A DNA stretch of 34,624 nt from an uncultured Candidatus Altimarinota bacterium (GCA_937944145.1 CALDZK010000018.1:1-34624); one strand, 5' to 3'; positions 7,665 to 18,436 are shown, counted from the first letter of the stretch. Numbers and translations are program-made. The notes: a model not told the origin generated them from the letters alone.

Positions 7665-8468
7665 ATGAATATACAAAGTAAAAAGTATTGCAGAAGTCTA
7701 CACTCGCATTTAAGTTTATGAACTACATCTGATGATAGATTTATGCCTAAATGATATGTGAAAGCTTTTTCAGAGATGAATAAACTCATTATTACAGAGA
7801 AGCTTGATTGACAAAATAGTTGTTTTAATAAAGAGGGAGTTTTTGCAAGATCACATACTTCTAAGTCCATGAATCCATGGGATAAACCATTATGGGAAAA
7901 ATGGGAACTCATAAAAAATGATTTACATGATATTGAAATATTTTGAGAAAACATGTATGGAGTTCATTCTATAGAGTATTGAAAGTTAGAGTCATATTTT
8001 TATGTATTTGCAATTAGAAAATGAGATACATGGCTCTCTTGGGAGGATACAAAATGATATGCTAGTTTATTTGATTTTCCAATAGTACCAGAATATAAAG
8101 TGTCATTTGAATTAAGCAATTTTGTAAACTTGAATAATGACGAAAATATTGCACTTGAAAAATGGCTTACAAAAGATATTTGAACTTCATGGCTAGAAAG
8201 TGTTGATACGGAAGGAAAACTTTGATGAGTAGACTGTATAACAAAGAAGCCTTGTTCAGAATGATTTGTTATTAGAAATGCAGATTCTTTTAGAACAAAT
8301 CAATGAACGATTAAAACTAATTCAAATGAATTTAATAATCTATTCAAACTTGTAAGGGAGGCTCATGTGAAAACTGAAATTCATTGGTCAAAGACATGGA
8401 AACCTGCAAAACTAGTTGACTACGAAAAACATAAATGGTATGGATATGAATATTTAAATAATAGATAG
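7665..8468 (+). CDS. Second RNA ligase (RNA_ligase family, Rnl2-like group)
   Basis: A 267-residue ATP-dependent ligase of a different family from the 3981 enzyme. Motif I is TEKLDGQNSC with Lys46 as the predicted adenylated residue. Next come VFARSHTSKSMNPW (Ia), IFGENMYGVHSIEYGKL (III), SYFYVFAIR and WLSWEDT, EGFVIRN (IV) and NLFKLVREAHVK (V). The GEN(L/M)Y..HSI signature belongs to a bacterial and phage family normally found beside an HD-kinase gene, and here that gene starts 2 nt after the stop. Many glycines are TGA-encoded. RNA end joining is the likely activity; substrate unknown. Confidence 0.87.
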
Positions 8469-8470
8469 TT

Positions 8471-9613
8471 ATGATATGGAAATTTCCAAAGTATGATACT
8501 TCTAAAGAATTGAATTGGGATGACTTACTAAAGTCCTACTCGTGGATTTTAGATATGAGTGGAGTTCCTCAAGATCCAATATGGCATGCTGAATGAGATG
8601 TCTTAATTCATACTCAGATGGTATTGAAAGCATTGTTTCAACTTGAAGAATTTCAGAAATTGGATGAACAGGAAAAGCATATCTTAGTGACAGCAGCTTT
8701 ATTCCATGATATTGAGAAGATATCGACTACTACCGAAGAAGAAATTGATTGAAAGATAAGAATTGTATCACCTAAACATGCTAAAAAATGAGAATATACT
8801 ACTCGCTTTATTCTCTATAAAGAGTTTAATACCCCTTTTGTTATACGAGAACAAATTTGTAAACTTGTAAGGCTGCATGGTTTGCCTGTATGGTGAATTA
8901 GTAAAAAATGTCCAGAGTTGGAAGCAATATATGCGAGTACTGTAGTTGATACAAAGTTATTAATAATTTTAGCAAAATCTGATATAATAGGAAGAGAATG
9001 AGAAGCTAAAAAAGATATATTATTGAGAATAGAATTATTTAAAGAATTATGTATAGAAAACTGATGTTATGGTGTTCAAAAAAAATTCCAATCAAATCAT
9101 GGTAGATACTTATATCTGAGTTGAGTATCATCATATATTGATTATAGACCATTTGATGATTTTTGATCGAATGTAATAGTTATGTGTGCTTTACCATGAG
9201 CTTGAAAAGATACATATATATCTAATCATTTTGATTTTCCTGTTTTATCGTTAGATGATATAAGAAGAGAATATAAAATAAATCCATCAAACAAAAAAGA
9301 TAAAGGAAAGGTTATACAGCTTGCAAAAGAAAAAGCTAAATCATTTTTACGAGAAAAACAATCTTTTATATTCAATGCAACAAATATAACAGTAGATATG
9401 AGAAAGAAGTGGATTGATATATTTGTTGATTATAAAGCAATGGTGAAGATTGTTCATATAGAAGTTCCATATTCTCAACTGAAAAAACAAAATAAAAATA
9501 GAGATCATTCCGTTCCCGAAAGTGTTTTAGAATGACTTATTTTAAAATATGAAGTCCCTAGCTTGAAAGAAGCTCATGAATTAGAATCAATTATTATAGC
9601 TCCACCTTTCTAG
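8471..9613 (+). CDS. HD phosphohydrolase-polynucleotide kinase fusion
   Basis: A 380-residue protein with domains in the opposite order to the 2824 gene. An HD domain comes first (His39 in IWHAEGDVLIHT, His79-Asp80 in ALFHDIEK, later KHAKKGEYTTR and RLHG), then a P-loop kinase with Walker A LPGAGKDT at residues 241-248 and LSLDDIRREY after it. IFNATNIT and the basic KNRDHSVPESVL segment fit the lid region of polynucleotide kinases. It is paired with the ligase just upstream (2-nt gap), giving a complete heal-and-seal set. Two Walker A glycines are TGA codons. After the stop there is no gene for about 355 nt apart from the small ORF at 9789. Confidence 0.87.
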
Positions 9614-9788
9614 AAATAGGTTCATAATACAATTATCCTTAAAAGTACAAGTTTTAGATGTTTTAATAAATCCATTATAAGAAAAAAATAATATATGAAG
9701 AGTATGTGAATTTAATGTTTTCTTTTTTTAAAATATCTTTTAATGGATAGACTTGTATTAATATTTTATATGATAATGTGAAATAATT

Positions 9789-9854
9789 ATGAAAAAAGCT
9801 ATCCTAACTCTCGCTCTCTGTCTTATATCAGCAACACTTAGTACTGATAAATAG
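9789..9854 (+). pseudogene. Isolated signal-peptide ORF
   Basis: A 21-codon frame starting MKKAILTLALCLISATLST is a textbook N-terminal signal sequence but stops at TAG directly after the expected cleavage region. It begins with the TTATG context common here. It looks like the 5' stump of a deleted secreted-protein gene, though a tiny exported peptide is possible. Flanking sequence (9614-9788 and 9855-9968) holds only AT-rich DNA, a palindrome GGTATTTTT/AAAAATACC (9869-9886) and a loose dyad around 9925-9962. Confidence 0.45.
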
Positions 9855-9968
9855 ACCACTAGCGAACAGGTATTTTTAAAAATACCAAAAAAACATCTCG
9901 AATACAATTCATTATCAGTATTATTTAGTGCTAGTGGGAAAATATTAATACCCTAATACTAAAATACT

Positions 9969-10811
9969 ATGAAAATAGTTTCAAAATATAAAGACTATTA
10001 TGATGCAGGTCTTGTCTATGGAATAGATGAGAAGCTGTATTTTAAACGCGAACAATCAGAAGAGAGAATAAATACCACATTTAGATGAGATGGTTTTGAG
10101 CTGACAAGCAAAGAAGTAAAATATTCTATAATTTTATTTCCACTTGTTGTATGATTTTGCTGAGAATTTCATCCTTTCTATAGAATTCAAATTGAAAAAG
10201 AGATTTGAGGTAAAACTGATATTAATCAAGTATATACTTATACATATGATGATTTTATTCAAGTGTTTATTGATATTTGATGTCAATTAAAGAATACGAA
10301 ATATAAGTCATATCATCACGGAGCTTCAAGTAAAATGAAAACCACATTTAAAGATGCCCTTGTATTTAAGGACTTTGAGCTATGAATTTCATTGTCCAGT
10401 ATATATGATTATCTTAATAATATAAGTAACGATTATGATAGAAGAGGAATGAAGAAAGACTATAAAGCTCTTAAGGATATCTTTCAAACAAGATGAGTTG
10501 CATATTTTATAGCAGGTGCATATGATTTTGAGATAATTGAAAGACAGCATTATTCAGATATACATTGGTTGAATCATATTGTAACATACCCTATTCTCAA
10601 AGACTACAAATTTTCTCAAGTAAAAGATGCTTACACAGCATTTCAGGAAATATCTATGTTTCTTTGAAATATGAATAATCCTGATGATACTATGGTGAAA
10701 CCTGATGATAAATATGTGGCATACTCAAAATGATTTTGTTCTCACTCTTTTAAAAAAAGACCTACAAAATCTGAAGAAAAACCGTGTGATACAAAAACGA
10801 GTTTAGAATAA
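9969..10811 (+). CDS. Conserved protein of unknown function (SKYKDYYD family)
   Basis: A 280-residue protein starting MKIVSKYKDYYDAGLVYGID. I recall proteins with this beginning and an internal GFCG motif (here VVGFCGEFHP) from phages and bacteria, but know no assigned function. It has no signal peptide or membrane segment. The C-terminal end is rich in Lys, Pro and Cys (FCSHSFKKRP...EKPCDTK). It begins a long same-strand series with gaps of 2-22 nt running to 18173, and is followed 13 nt later by the frameshifted gene often found beside it. Confidence 0.7.
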
Positions 10812-10824
10812 TTAAGAATCAAAC

Positions 10825-10935
10825 ATGCAATTTACAAAAAAGAATTTATATAGAAAAGTTAATACGAAAGCTAGATGAGTAAGTCACTACTCAGGGAGGA
10901 CTATAAGTATTCGCGACATAAAAAAAGAGAGGTAA
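10825..10935 (+). pseudogene. N-terminal fragment of a frameshifted conserved gene
   Basis: This frame encodes MQFTKKNLYRKVNTKARG then VSHYSG, and resembles the usual N-terminus of the family continued in the next frame. After HYSG it diverges (RTISIRDIKKER, then TAA), while the +1 frame reads DYKYSRHKKRE, the expected continuation. A single missing base near GGGAGG (10894-10899) would explain both halves. Confidence 0.6.
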
Positions 10936-11285
10936 TTGAAAATGTAAAATGAGCCATGCATAGTAAAGTGCTAAGGTGATATGATTACACTCCTTTATTT
11001 AAGTTTTTACTAAAAAATATATGATCTAATTGGGATGATGTTTATAGTGAAGCAATATCTCGATTAGATACATCAGAACCAATTTTTTGGATAGTAGCTA
11101 TTCATGAAAACGAAAAAAAAGAATATGTAAGGATATGAGAGTCATCGTATTTCTCAGGAATGTATGTTGATAAAAATGGAATATTGCAACTTACTAAACC
11201 TAACTTATGTTCATCAGATATAGGCAAAGCATGTGATTGTTGTACATATACATTGAATGGAGAAGTATTTAAAGCTAATGATTAA
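10875..11285 (+). CDS. Conserved protein of unknown function, apparently frameshifted at its 5' end
   Basis: The open frame from ATG 10875 gives 136 residues. The body (GAMHSKVLRGYDYTPLF, DVYSEAISRLD, PIFWIVAIHE, RIGESSYFSGMYVDKNG, and a Cys-rich end ACDCCTYTL) matches a small conserved family of unknown function whose normal N-terminus is encoded in the overlapping frame at 10825. If translation starts at 10875, the first few residues (MSKSLLRE) replace the native end. So the product may be an N-terminally altered protein, a pseudogene, or the result of frameshifting or a sequencing error. The next gene starts 3 nt after the stop. Confidence 0.6.
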
Positions 11286-11288
11286 GTA

Positions 11289-12578
11289 ATGAACCTAAAA
11301 CAAGAAAATATCACCGATATACAAGCTAAATTCTTTGATTCACTGAAAAGATGAACAGGAGAAGCCTATATTATTATGAGAGATAATCCATCCGTAGATT
11401 TTTCTGGCTACATTAAAAAAGGGATATCAAACAACTATGCATACGATGCCCAGTGTGAATGAAGCAGGGCTAAGTATATATATGATTTAATATCTCTGTG
11501 AAGCCTGCAGGAACAGATGAAACAATGTGTAATAGACGCATTAGTGGACAAAGATATTGATACTTGGGATGCTGTTCATCTCTGTCATTTGGCAAACCTA
11601 TATCTGGATGATGGATATGTTGAAATGAAGCAAGTAATTTATGATTATTTTTATAATAATGAAGATTTTTCTTGCAATTGGATATGAGTAGAACAAATAT
11701 TAGATGTAGATGGTATACAGTGACTGATACATGTAGCTACGCATCTTTGAAAAATGCTGCAAGCAAATTCTAATTGATGGGAAGATAGCCAGATTATAGA
11801 TTCTTTTCAAGAAAATAATCCTAATGTGCAGGTGTATGGAGTGTTAGAAAATGAAGCTAAAACAAACATACATATTCAGATATATCTTGACGCAGTGCAT
11901 AAGAATTCTGAAGAGAGAGAAAAAAGATGAAAAACAGAAAAGATAGAGTATCAAAGCATTACAGAAGAGATTCTTGCTCCAGATACAATATTTCCTTATC
12001 ATAGAATAAAAGATCTGACTGCTCAGCAACTTCAAGAAGTTGCTGAGCAGATTATTCTCGAAACAGATGATGATAACATAGAAAAATTACTTAGAGTTTT
12101 TACGTTTCATAAATTCCCATGAGATCCTACATTTATATTGAAATACGCACAAACAAAAGATAAGTGAGACTCAAGAATTCAAGAACATGCAATTGATGCA
12201 CTCAAGTTTTTAAGCAGTACAGATATTAGAAACTTTGCTCTTGAAAATATCTTAGAATCTGAATTCCCACAGATGTATATTAGGATATTACAATCAAATT
12301 ATGAACAGTGAGATGCAAAAATATTTACTGAGCTTGCGAAAGAACACAAAGACGAACACATGATAGAACATCTTCTCTCAGCCTATTGTGATGTATTTGA
12401 AATACATAGTACCAAAGAGGCAAAAGAACCTTTAGAACTCATGTACTATAAGTCTAATTGTGGACTTCATAGAAAACATTTAGTTGAAATACTAGAAAAA
12501 AACAAGATTTTAGATTCGAAAATAAGAGAAGAACTTCTCTATGATAGTAATCTAGAAACAAGACAATTATTTACATAA
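11289..12578 (+). CDS. HEAT-like alpha-solenoid protein of RNA-repair loci
   Basis: A 429-residue soluble, predominantly helical protein. The N-terminal segment (GEAYIIMRDNPSVDFSGYIKKG, YDAQCEGSRAKYIYDLISL, DALVDKDIDTWDAVHLCHLANLY) is a conserved block I associate with bacterial HEAT-repeat proteins near nucleic-acid repair genes. The remainder consists of helical repeats such as SRIQEHAIDALKFLSSTDIR and MIEHLLSAYCDVFEIHS. No catalytic motif is visible; such solenoids usually act as scaffolds or RNA/protein binders. It lies 10 nt before the RlaP nucleotidyltransferase. The HEAT call rests on pattern rather than on strong repeat consensus. Confidence 0.65.
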
Positions 12579-12588
12579 CAGATATATT

Positions 12589-13368
12589 ATGAACCCAATA
12601 CCAGAAGATATATGCAAAGAGATACAAACGCGACTTTCAAATGCTGAGAAAGAGCATGATATAGAAGTGCTGTTTGCTATAGAATCTGGGTCAAGAGCCT
12701 GGTGATTTGAATCACAAAACAGTGATTTTGATGCACGATTTATCTATAGACATAAAAAAGAGCATTATCTCTCAATAGAAAACAAGAGAGATGTTGTTGA
12801 GTACCCAATTGTTGATGACGTAGATATTAACGGATGGGATATCAAAAAAGCGCTTCAACTCTTTCAAAAATGAAATCCTACTTTTTCAGAGTGGATCAAA
12901 TCTCCAATAACCTATAGAGATAATAGTGATTTTAGAAAAGAAATTTTAGAGCTAGAAAAAGATTATTTCTCTCCGAAAAACTATATATTTCACTACCTTC
13001 ATATGGCTCAGTGAAATTTTAGAGAATACCTAAAAAGAGATCAGGTCAGAGTGAAAAAGTACTTCTATGTGCTCAGGCCGATTCTTGCATGTCTTTGGGT
13101 AGAAAAATACAACACAGCACCACCAATGGAATTTCAAATACTCTATAACGATTGTGAGCTTATTTCTACCGAGCTCAGAGCTGAGATTGATACCCTTCTT
13201 ATCAGAAAGAAGTCTGGTGATGAGCTCGATGTTGAAAACAGAATCCAAATTCTCAATGATTTCCTAGAGGAGCAAATAAATTTTTTTGAAAAGAAAGATT
13301 CTCAGTATGATGTAGATAGGGTTCCAACGGAAATACTAGATGCAGTTTTTAGAAAATATATAAAATAA
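12589..13368 (+). CDS. RlaP-type nucleotidyltransferase (RNA ligase-associated)
   Basis: A 259-residue DNA-polymerase-beta-fold enzyme. The active site is seen as ESGSRAWGFESQNSDFDARFIY: Gly34-Ser35 for the triphosphate and Asp46/Asp48 for metal. The next conserved piece, DVDINGWDIKKALQLFQKGNPTFSEWI, is diagnostic of the RlaP (COG3541-like) family, named for its association with RNA ligase and RNA-repair operons. FHYLHMAQGNFREYL, KKYFYVLRPILACLWV and a helical C-terminus complete the family pattern at normal length. It probably adds a nucleotide to a damaged RNA end or modifies a partner; the substrate is unknown. Confidence 0.88.
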
Positions 13369-13370
13369 TT

Positions 13371-14195
13371 ATGAAATATTTAATTTTATGAGATATACAT
13401 TGACAATACGATAGGCTTTTAGAAAATTTAAATCAATATTTCGACAAAGCTGATAAGGTGATACTACTCTGAGACTATATAGATAAAAATAAAGACTCTT
13501 TGAAAGTATTAGAATACCTCCTTGATTTAAAGGAACAATATCCAGATAAGTTAGAACTCATATGGTGAAATCATGATATTTTTCTCATTAATTCAATATT
13601 ATTTTATGATAGAAGATTATTTTATACATGGTTTTATTTGAGTTCTGCATATAAAACAACTTTATTTAGTTATGTGCCATGAAATGATAGAGTCTTATTT
13701 TATGATGGTTATGATGAATTTATTGGAGAATATCATGATAAAATTTCAAAAGATCCATATATCTTAAGTTTAGCACAGAGACTTTTAGATAATGGAAAAC
13801 TATACTTTAGAGATGAAAAAATATTTTGCATTCATGGAGGTGTTCCAATTAATATAATTAGAAAGAATGAATTTCAGTTTATTGATTTTTATGATTGATG
13901 TAGTCAAATCCAATGATTAAGTAATTTAGAATCAGATTATAAAAACAAAAAAGAATCTGCTATCATATTTTTCTGAGAAACAAAAGAGCATGATCCCACA
14001 TGGTTTTATTGAGCTACATACTATGAATCTATGAGTTTAGAAGGTTTTAAAAAACTTCTAGATAATCTAGAGGTCAATTATCTGTTCCTAGGTCACAGAG
14101 ATTGAATTAAGACTCCAAAATACCCTAAATGAGACATATTTCATTGTTTAAATATGGGATCAAAAGATATTGGTTATTTTTACGAAGATCTATAA
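13371..14195 (+). CDS. Calcineurin-like metallophosphoesterase (PP2A/ApaH type)
   Basis: A 274-residue binuclear-metal phosphoesterase. Motifs run in order: GDIHG (7-11), GDYIDK (34-39), GNHD (66-69), CIHGGVP (about 158-164) and LGHRDGIK near the C-terminus. These belong to the PPP-like group that includes ApaH and bacterial Pnkp phosphatase domains. Glycines of GDIHG and GNHD are TGA codons. It starts 2 nt after the RlaP stop. In the Hen1/Pnkp repair system a domain of this superfamily removes 3'-phosphate or 2',3'-cyclic phosphate; a similar end-healing role is plausible here. Ap4A hydrolysis or protein dephosphorylation are alternatives. Confidence 0.88.
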
Positions 14196-14204
14196 AATAA
14201 AATT

Positions 14205-16043
14205 ATGAAAGACCGTAAAGATATAAATCTTCTTGATATCTCTGGTATAGCTCCAGAAGTATATGAATATATAGATGATATAGGAGATACAAAATATAGG
14301 CTTAATTTATATCACAGTGATAAGAAATTTATTGTATTCTCTTGTCTTGATAGAAAAGATCATATATCTCAAGATGCTTTCTTATATAGCATGAAATTAG
14401 TAGATTGAATATACGGCTCTGATAATGCAAAACCATTTCAATGGGATAATTGAGAAGATGCGTATGAATGGATGGAGTTATATAGTGATATTACATATTG
14501 TTATCAAGAATGGCTATGATCGTCAGAAATAACTAAAAAGGAGTACTATAGAACAGACGAAGTAATTAATTTGCTCTGAAGAATACACGAATTAGAATAT
14601 AGATTGGAATTTGAAGAAGAAGTGTTAGTACTAAAAGAAAATATAGATATATCACTTTTGATAAAAGGTATTGATATAAAAGAATTATATTTTGAAAGCC
14701 TAAAAAAATGATTTTTTTACAAAGCTCTAGATATAAAGAATTCTTCAGAAGAAAATATTGATTTTGAAAGTATTAATAAAAAAGGATTTGATTTTCATCT
14801 AGAGAATAAGAATTATAACTTTTTATTTTCTATGTATGATTTGTGATTTTTCAAAGATAAACTGTTGTATTCTACAGAGATATCTACAGATATATATTTA
14901 TACTATATGTGAAAAGGAGAAATAGAAGCTAGCAAATATGTTGTACAGAGATTATGATTAGATGCCGATAATATAATTAATACAGATCGATATATTAATA
15001 TAGCTATAAACTACGTGACGAATGATATGGTTGGAAGAAGATGACCTAAGGGGTCAATATGAAAGCTTATCTCAGTACTGAATCTAGATATAAATCTGTT
15101 TAAAACAAAGGGGTTACAAGAAAAAATTATCGAAAAGCTTCGAATAAATATACAGCTTTGATTTGAGGATACAGTGAAACAAATCATAAATATACTTAAT
15201 TTTTCGAAAGAACAGCTAGATGAATATTGAATCTGAGAAATAAACTATCCCTTGAAAGTTATAGTTAAAAATACAGATGATATTATAAAAAAAGCTCCTT
15301 ACTATGGTGTAAATAAGCATGACCTGGAGATTATCAGAAAAGATTATGGTTATTTCATCGGTAAAATTGAAGAAAAATCACAAGCTGATATAGAAAAAAT
15401 ATGAATATTTTTTAAATTTTTACTCAAAAGCTGAGAATATGAAGAACAAGATTTGTTATTCCTTTCTAAGGCAAATAAAATTTATAAATTTTCAGATGAT
15501 AAGGATTTTATTCGAATAGTTAAGCAAGAGTTTATACTTGCAGTAAGGCAATGAAAAGTAAAAAAAGTAAAATGACTTAAACAATATTCCTGAGTTATTT
15601 CTGAAGATTTTTTAAACAATTCAGTGATAGATAATAATTATACGAAAAATCATTATTCTTCACTCGAAGAGTATCAGGAAGTATGAAAAATAATATGAAG
15701 AAAAGATAGGATTTCAGCGTTAAATATATTTGAATGATATAAATGAGATTTTACCTTAGAACTTTATAATGCTCAAGTTACAGAATCTTCTTTGGAGTTA
15801 TTTGATCAAAATGAGAATTTTTTGACCATACATAATGGAGATATATCAACTCAAGATGAATGAAAAGACAATATGCCCAGGTTATATATAGAGCTGCATG
15901 ATTATGACGCGTATTTTTCTGTGAGCTATGAATATGTTTTGTCTATACGAGATATTAAAGGGAAGATTATTTGGGAGAATAATAATTGAGCAAATAGATG
16001 TAACCATGAACATATGATATTTGTTTGGAGAAATGCAGAATAA
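14205..16043 (+). CDS. Large orphan protein of the repair island
   Basis: A 612-residue soluble protein, very rich in Asp, Glu, Ile, Lys and Tyr, with many TGA glycines. I recognise no domain. Visible: an N-terminal beta-rich part (KYRLNLYHSDKKFIVFSCLDRKDHISQDAFLYSMKLVDG is one contiguous stretch at about residues 32-70), a middle of ankyrin- or solenoid-like helices (around 170-430) and a C-terminal beta-rich part ending NRCNHEHMIFVWRNAE. No signal peptide, membrane segment or catalytic signature. Gaps of 9 and 16 nt to its neighbours place it in the same operon as the phosphoesterase. It may be a recognition or scaffold subunit; this is a guess from context. Confidence 0.6.
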
Positions 16044-16059
16044 AAATAATCAACAATAG

Positions 16060-16398
16060 ATGAAAGCAAATATAATTACATCTTTCGATGAGATAAAATG
16101 ACCACATAGGTTATTTTATCTGTGAGATGATATTTCAGATGAAAATATTGAGTTGTTAATAGAAAAATGATTAGTTGAAATTCAAATATATTCTAAAAAG
16201 TGAAGGGTGTTAGAAGAAAAAATAGACCTTGTAATTGTTTGAAAGAATATAGAAAAAAATATTTCTCTGAATATCACAACTATTAGTTTTGATTATCAGG
16301 AGGAAAGTATTCAGGATGCACTTTTACTCTTTTCGAACAATCACAGGAAAATAGAAAATAATTATATATTTTTAGAAATAAATTATGAAATGGAGTAA
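16060..16398 (+). CDS. Small hypothetical protein
   Basis: A 112-residue acidic protein with alternating beta and helical segments (RLFYLGDDISDENIELLIEKG, then VEIQIYSKKGRVLEEKIDLVIVG). It resembles a compact alpha/beta domain of unknown family. It overlaps the next gene by 14 nt in another frame, a sign of translational coupling. No motif recognised. Confidence 0.6.
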
Positions 16399-16858
16399 GA
16401 TACGAAAAAATGTAGAGGAAAATATTTGTAATGAGTTACAAAAAGTGATTGATGTGCAAATGACTGGATATCATGGAGCACATGATTGAGTCTGAGAAGC
16501 TTTTGTTACAGTGAATAAAAAGAAAGTATTTGGAGTCGGACATTATAAATGGCTCACAAAATCTGAAGAAGTTCCTTATGATTGATATGATGCGATACAA
16601 ATTACAGATCAGGTAGCACTAAAAAACGCAAAAGCTTGAGCTCTCGATACGGCATATATTATGCTCAATTTAAGAGAATATCGTAATTATAGTTTTGAGG
16701 ATTTGTTAACTACGAATAACCCGATTCTCAAAGCATTTATGATTGTAGATAGAAGACTCGGGAAAAGGAAATTTCAGACTATCCACATAGATGAAGATGA
16801 TAGTGAAATAGTAAAGATATTTTACGAATTAAGAAAACAAGTGTTTAGTATAAGATAA
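16385..16858 (+). CDS. SF0329-family protein of unknown function
   Basis: A 157-residue protein beginning MKWSKIRKNVEENICNEL, with the family's basic helix and then DVQMTGYHGAHDGVGEAFVTVNKKKVFGVGHYKW, matching the known 'T.Y...HD..GRAWI..DG' pattern. The C-terminal half (TDQVALKNAKAGALDTAYIMLNLREY, then NPILKAFMIVDRRLGKRKF) is also family-like. Biochemistry is unknown; the basic, aromatic N-terminal half could bind nucleic acid. The ATG lies inside the previous gene (AATTATG context). Within this operon it precedes the CCA-adding enzyme by 22 nt. Confidence 0.72.
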
Positions 16859-16880
16859 ATTATGAAAAAGAAACAATAAG

Positions 16881-18173
16881 ATGACAAATATAGTAACAAT
16901 ACAGAATAAGCTGAAAGAAATAGATAAAAAACTCTACATAGTTGGAGGTTTTTGTCGTGAGAAGATTTTGGGAAACGATAACGAGTGAGATGTAGATATA
17001 GTCACAGATGCGACTCCTGATGAGATGAAGCAGGTGCTAAAAATAGTATGAGAAGTCGGGAAGAAATATGGTACATGTATAGTGTCTGAATGAGGAGAAG
17101 CTTTTGAACTGACAACTTTTCGTAAGGATATCGGAAGTATAAACTATAGAAAACCAGCAGAAGTTGCATTTACAGACTCACTCGAAGAAGATTCTGAAAG
17201 AAGAGATTTTACTTGTAACGCGATATATTATAATCCTGAAACACAGGAATATATAGACCCCCAAAATGGTACTCAGGATATTGAAAATGGAGTCATACGA
17301 TTTGTGTGAAATATCGAGGATAGGATTCAGGAAGATGCCCTGAGAATACTGAGATTTATTCGTTTTAAAAATAGGTACAATTTCAAAGTGGTCGATGATA
17401 CATACTGGGATATATTGAAACAAAACATCGAGATACTCAAAAATATTCCTATGGAAAGAATCAGGCAAGAACTCGATAAGATATTATTGCATCCAAGTAA
17501 TACAAACGCACTCGAAGATTTAAAATACATATGATTTTTAAAAATATTTCTTCCTGAACTTGATTGTCTAGATAAATATCCATGAAATAAATATCATCTC
17601 GAATGAGATGTCTGGATTCATACAAAGATGTGTATTGAGGAGATGAATAATATTGTAAAGCGAGATGCTATTACTTGAGAGAGGAAGCTTTTGTTATTGT
17701 GGGCTATTTTGCTTCACGATATCGGAAAGGCTCCGACTTTTACTGTCTGAGCGGATTGAGAATCCCACTATTATGATCATGAGAATATAGGAGCTCAAAT
17801 GTTCAAAAATGAACTGGTTGAAAGATTAAAATTTTCAAATGAGTTTGAGAAGAAGATATATTTTATTATCAAACAGCATTTGCGTGTGTTTATTATTCCT
17901 GAAATGAGAAAGCTCAAAGCAAGAAAACTTATGATGGAAAACTATTTTGATGATTTACTCCTCGTATGAGAGGCAGATAATAAATGAAGAAGGCTTCAAA
18001 AACTCGAAGCTTTTGAAAACCTCTTAAGTATCTATGCTGATTTCAAAGTATTACTTGAAACAAAACAGTTTCTAACATGAGAAGATATCATGAACAAATA
18101 CCCAGAGTTAAAGTGAAGAGAGATATGAGAAAGATTGAAACAACTAAATGATCAGATACTTATTAAAGGTTAA
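16881..18173 (+). CDS. cca: CCA-adding-type tRNA nucleotidyltransferase with HD domain
   Basis: A 430-residue class II tRNA nucleotidyltransferase/poly(A) polymerase family protein. The head has IVGGFCREKILG (Gly22-Gly23) and GDVDIVTDA (Asp37/Asp39), then the FRKD, DSERRDFTCNAIYYN and EDALRILRFIRFKNRYNF motifs for nucleotide and tRNA binding. A C-terminal HD domain has HLEGDVWIHTKM and LLHDIGKAP (His279-Asp280). CCA enzymes rebuild the 3' CCA of tRNA, and this HD domain could remove cyclic phosphates as in E. coli Cca. GGFCRE departs slightly from the usual GG.VRD. It may be the genome's housekeeping enzyme or a repair-dedicated copy; the tRNA-like element at 5114 lacks an encoded CCA. Confidence 0.9.
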
Positions 18174-18195
18174 AGTTTAACATTTCATTCATATA

Positions 18196-18365
18196 TCTCC
18201 ATCTCAGTTCTAACAAGGTTCACTAAGTTCCAAGCACATCAACGTATTTTAGAAGTAGGCTAGAGTAGGTCTACTTTTTTAGAGTTAGATTATTTTCATG
18301 CAAATAGCTATTTAAAGACATTTTTGCTTTAAAATAGAGGATAGTATTGGTTCGAGCGTCAGATG
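18196..18365. repeat. Compound intergenic repeat, copy A
   Basis: Left module with TCAGTTCTAACAAGGTTCAC (within 18196-18231), then a degenerate TAGATC hairpin with T-run near 18249-18280, then a right module ending GTTCGAGCGTCAGAT. It shares all three modules in order with copy C (23692). It fills most of the 297-bp gap after cca. Confidence 0.8.
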
Positions 18366-18408
18366 TTTATATTATTAAGTATTATATATAAAACATAAAA
18401 AATATAAA

Positions 18409-18436
18409 TTGACAATAAGTTAAAAATTCTTATAAA
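18409..18436 (+). promoter_or_regulatory. Promoter of the nucleotidyltransferase-aminotransferase unit
   Basis: A consensus TTGACA (18409-18414) and TATAAA (18431-18436) have a 16-bp spacer, just after repeat copy A and about 35 bp before the TTG start at 18471. Confidence 0.6.

Noticed and set aside
18300-18365. tRNA-like T-arm (GGTTCGAGC) in the compound repeat
   Set aside because: The TTCGAGC loop has no complementary 5-bp stem and no cloverleaf can be built, so it is not called a tRNA or tRNA fragment.
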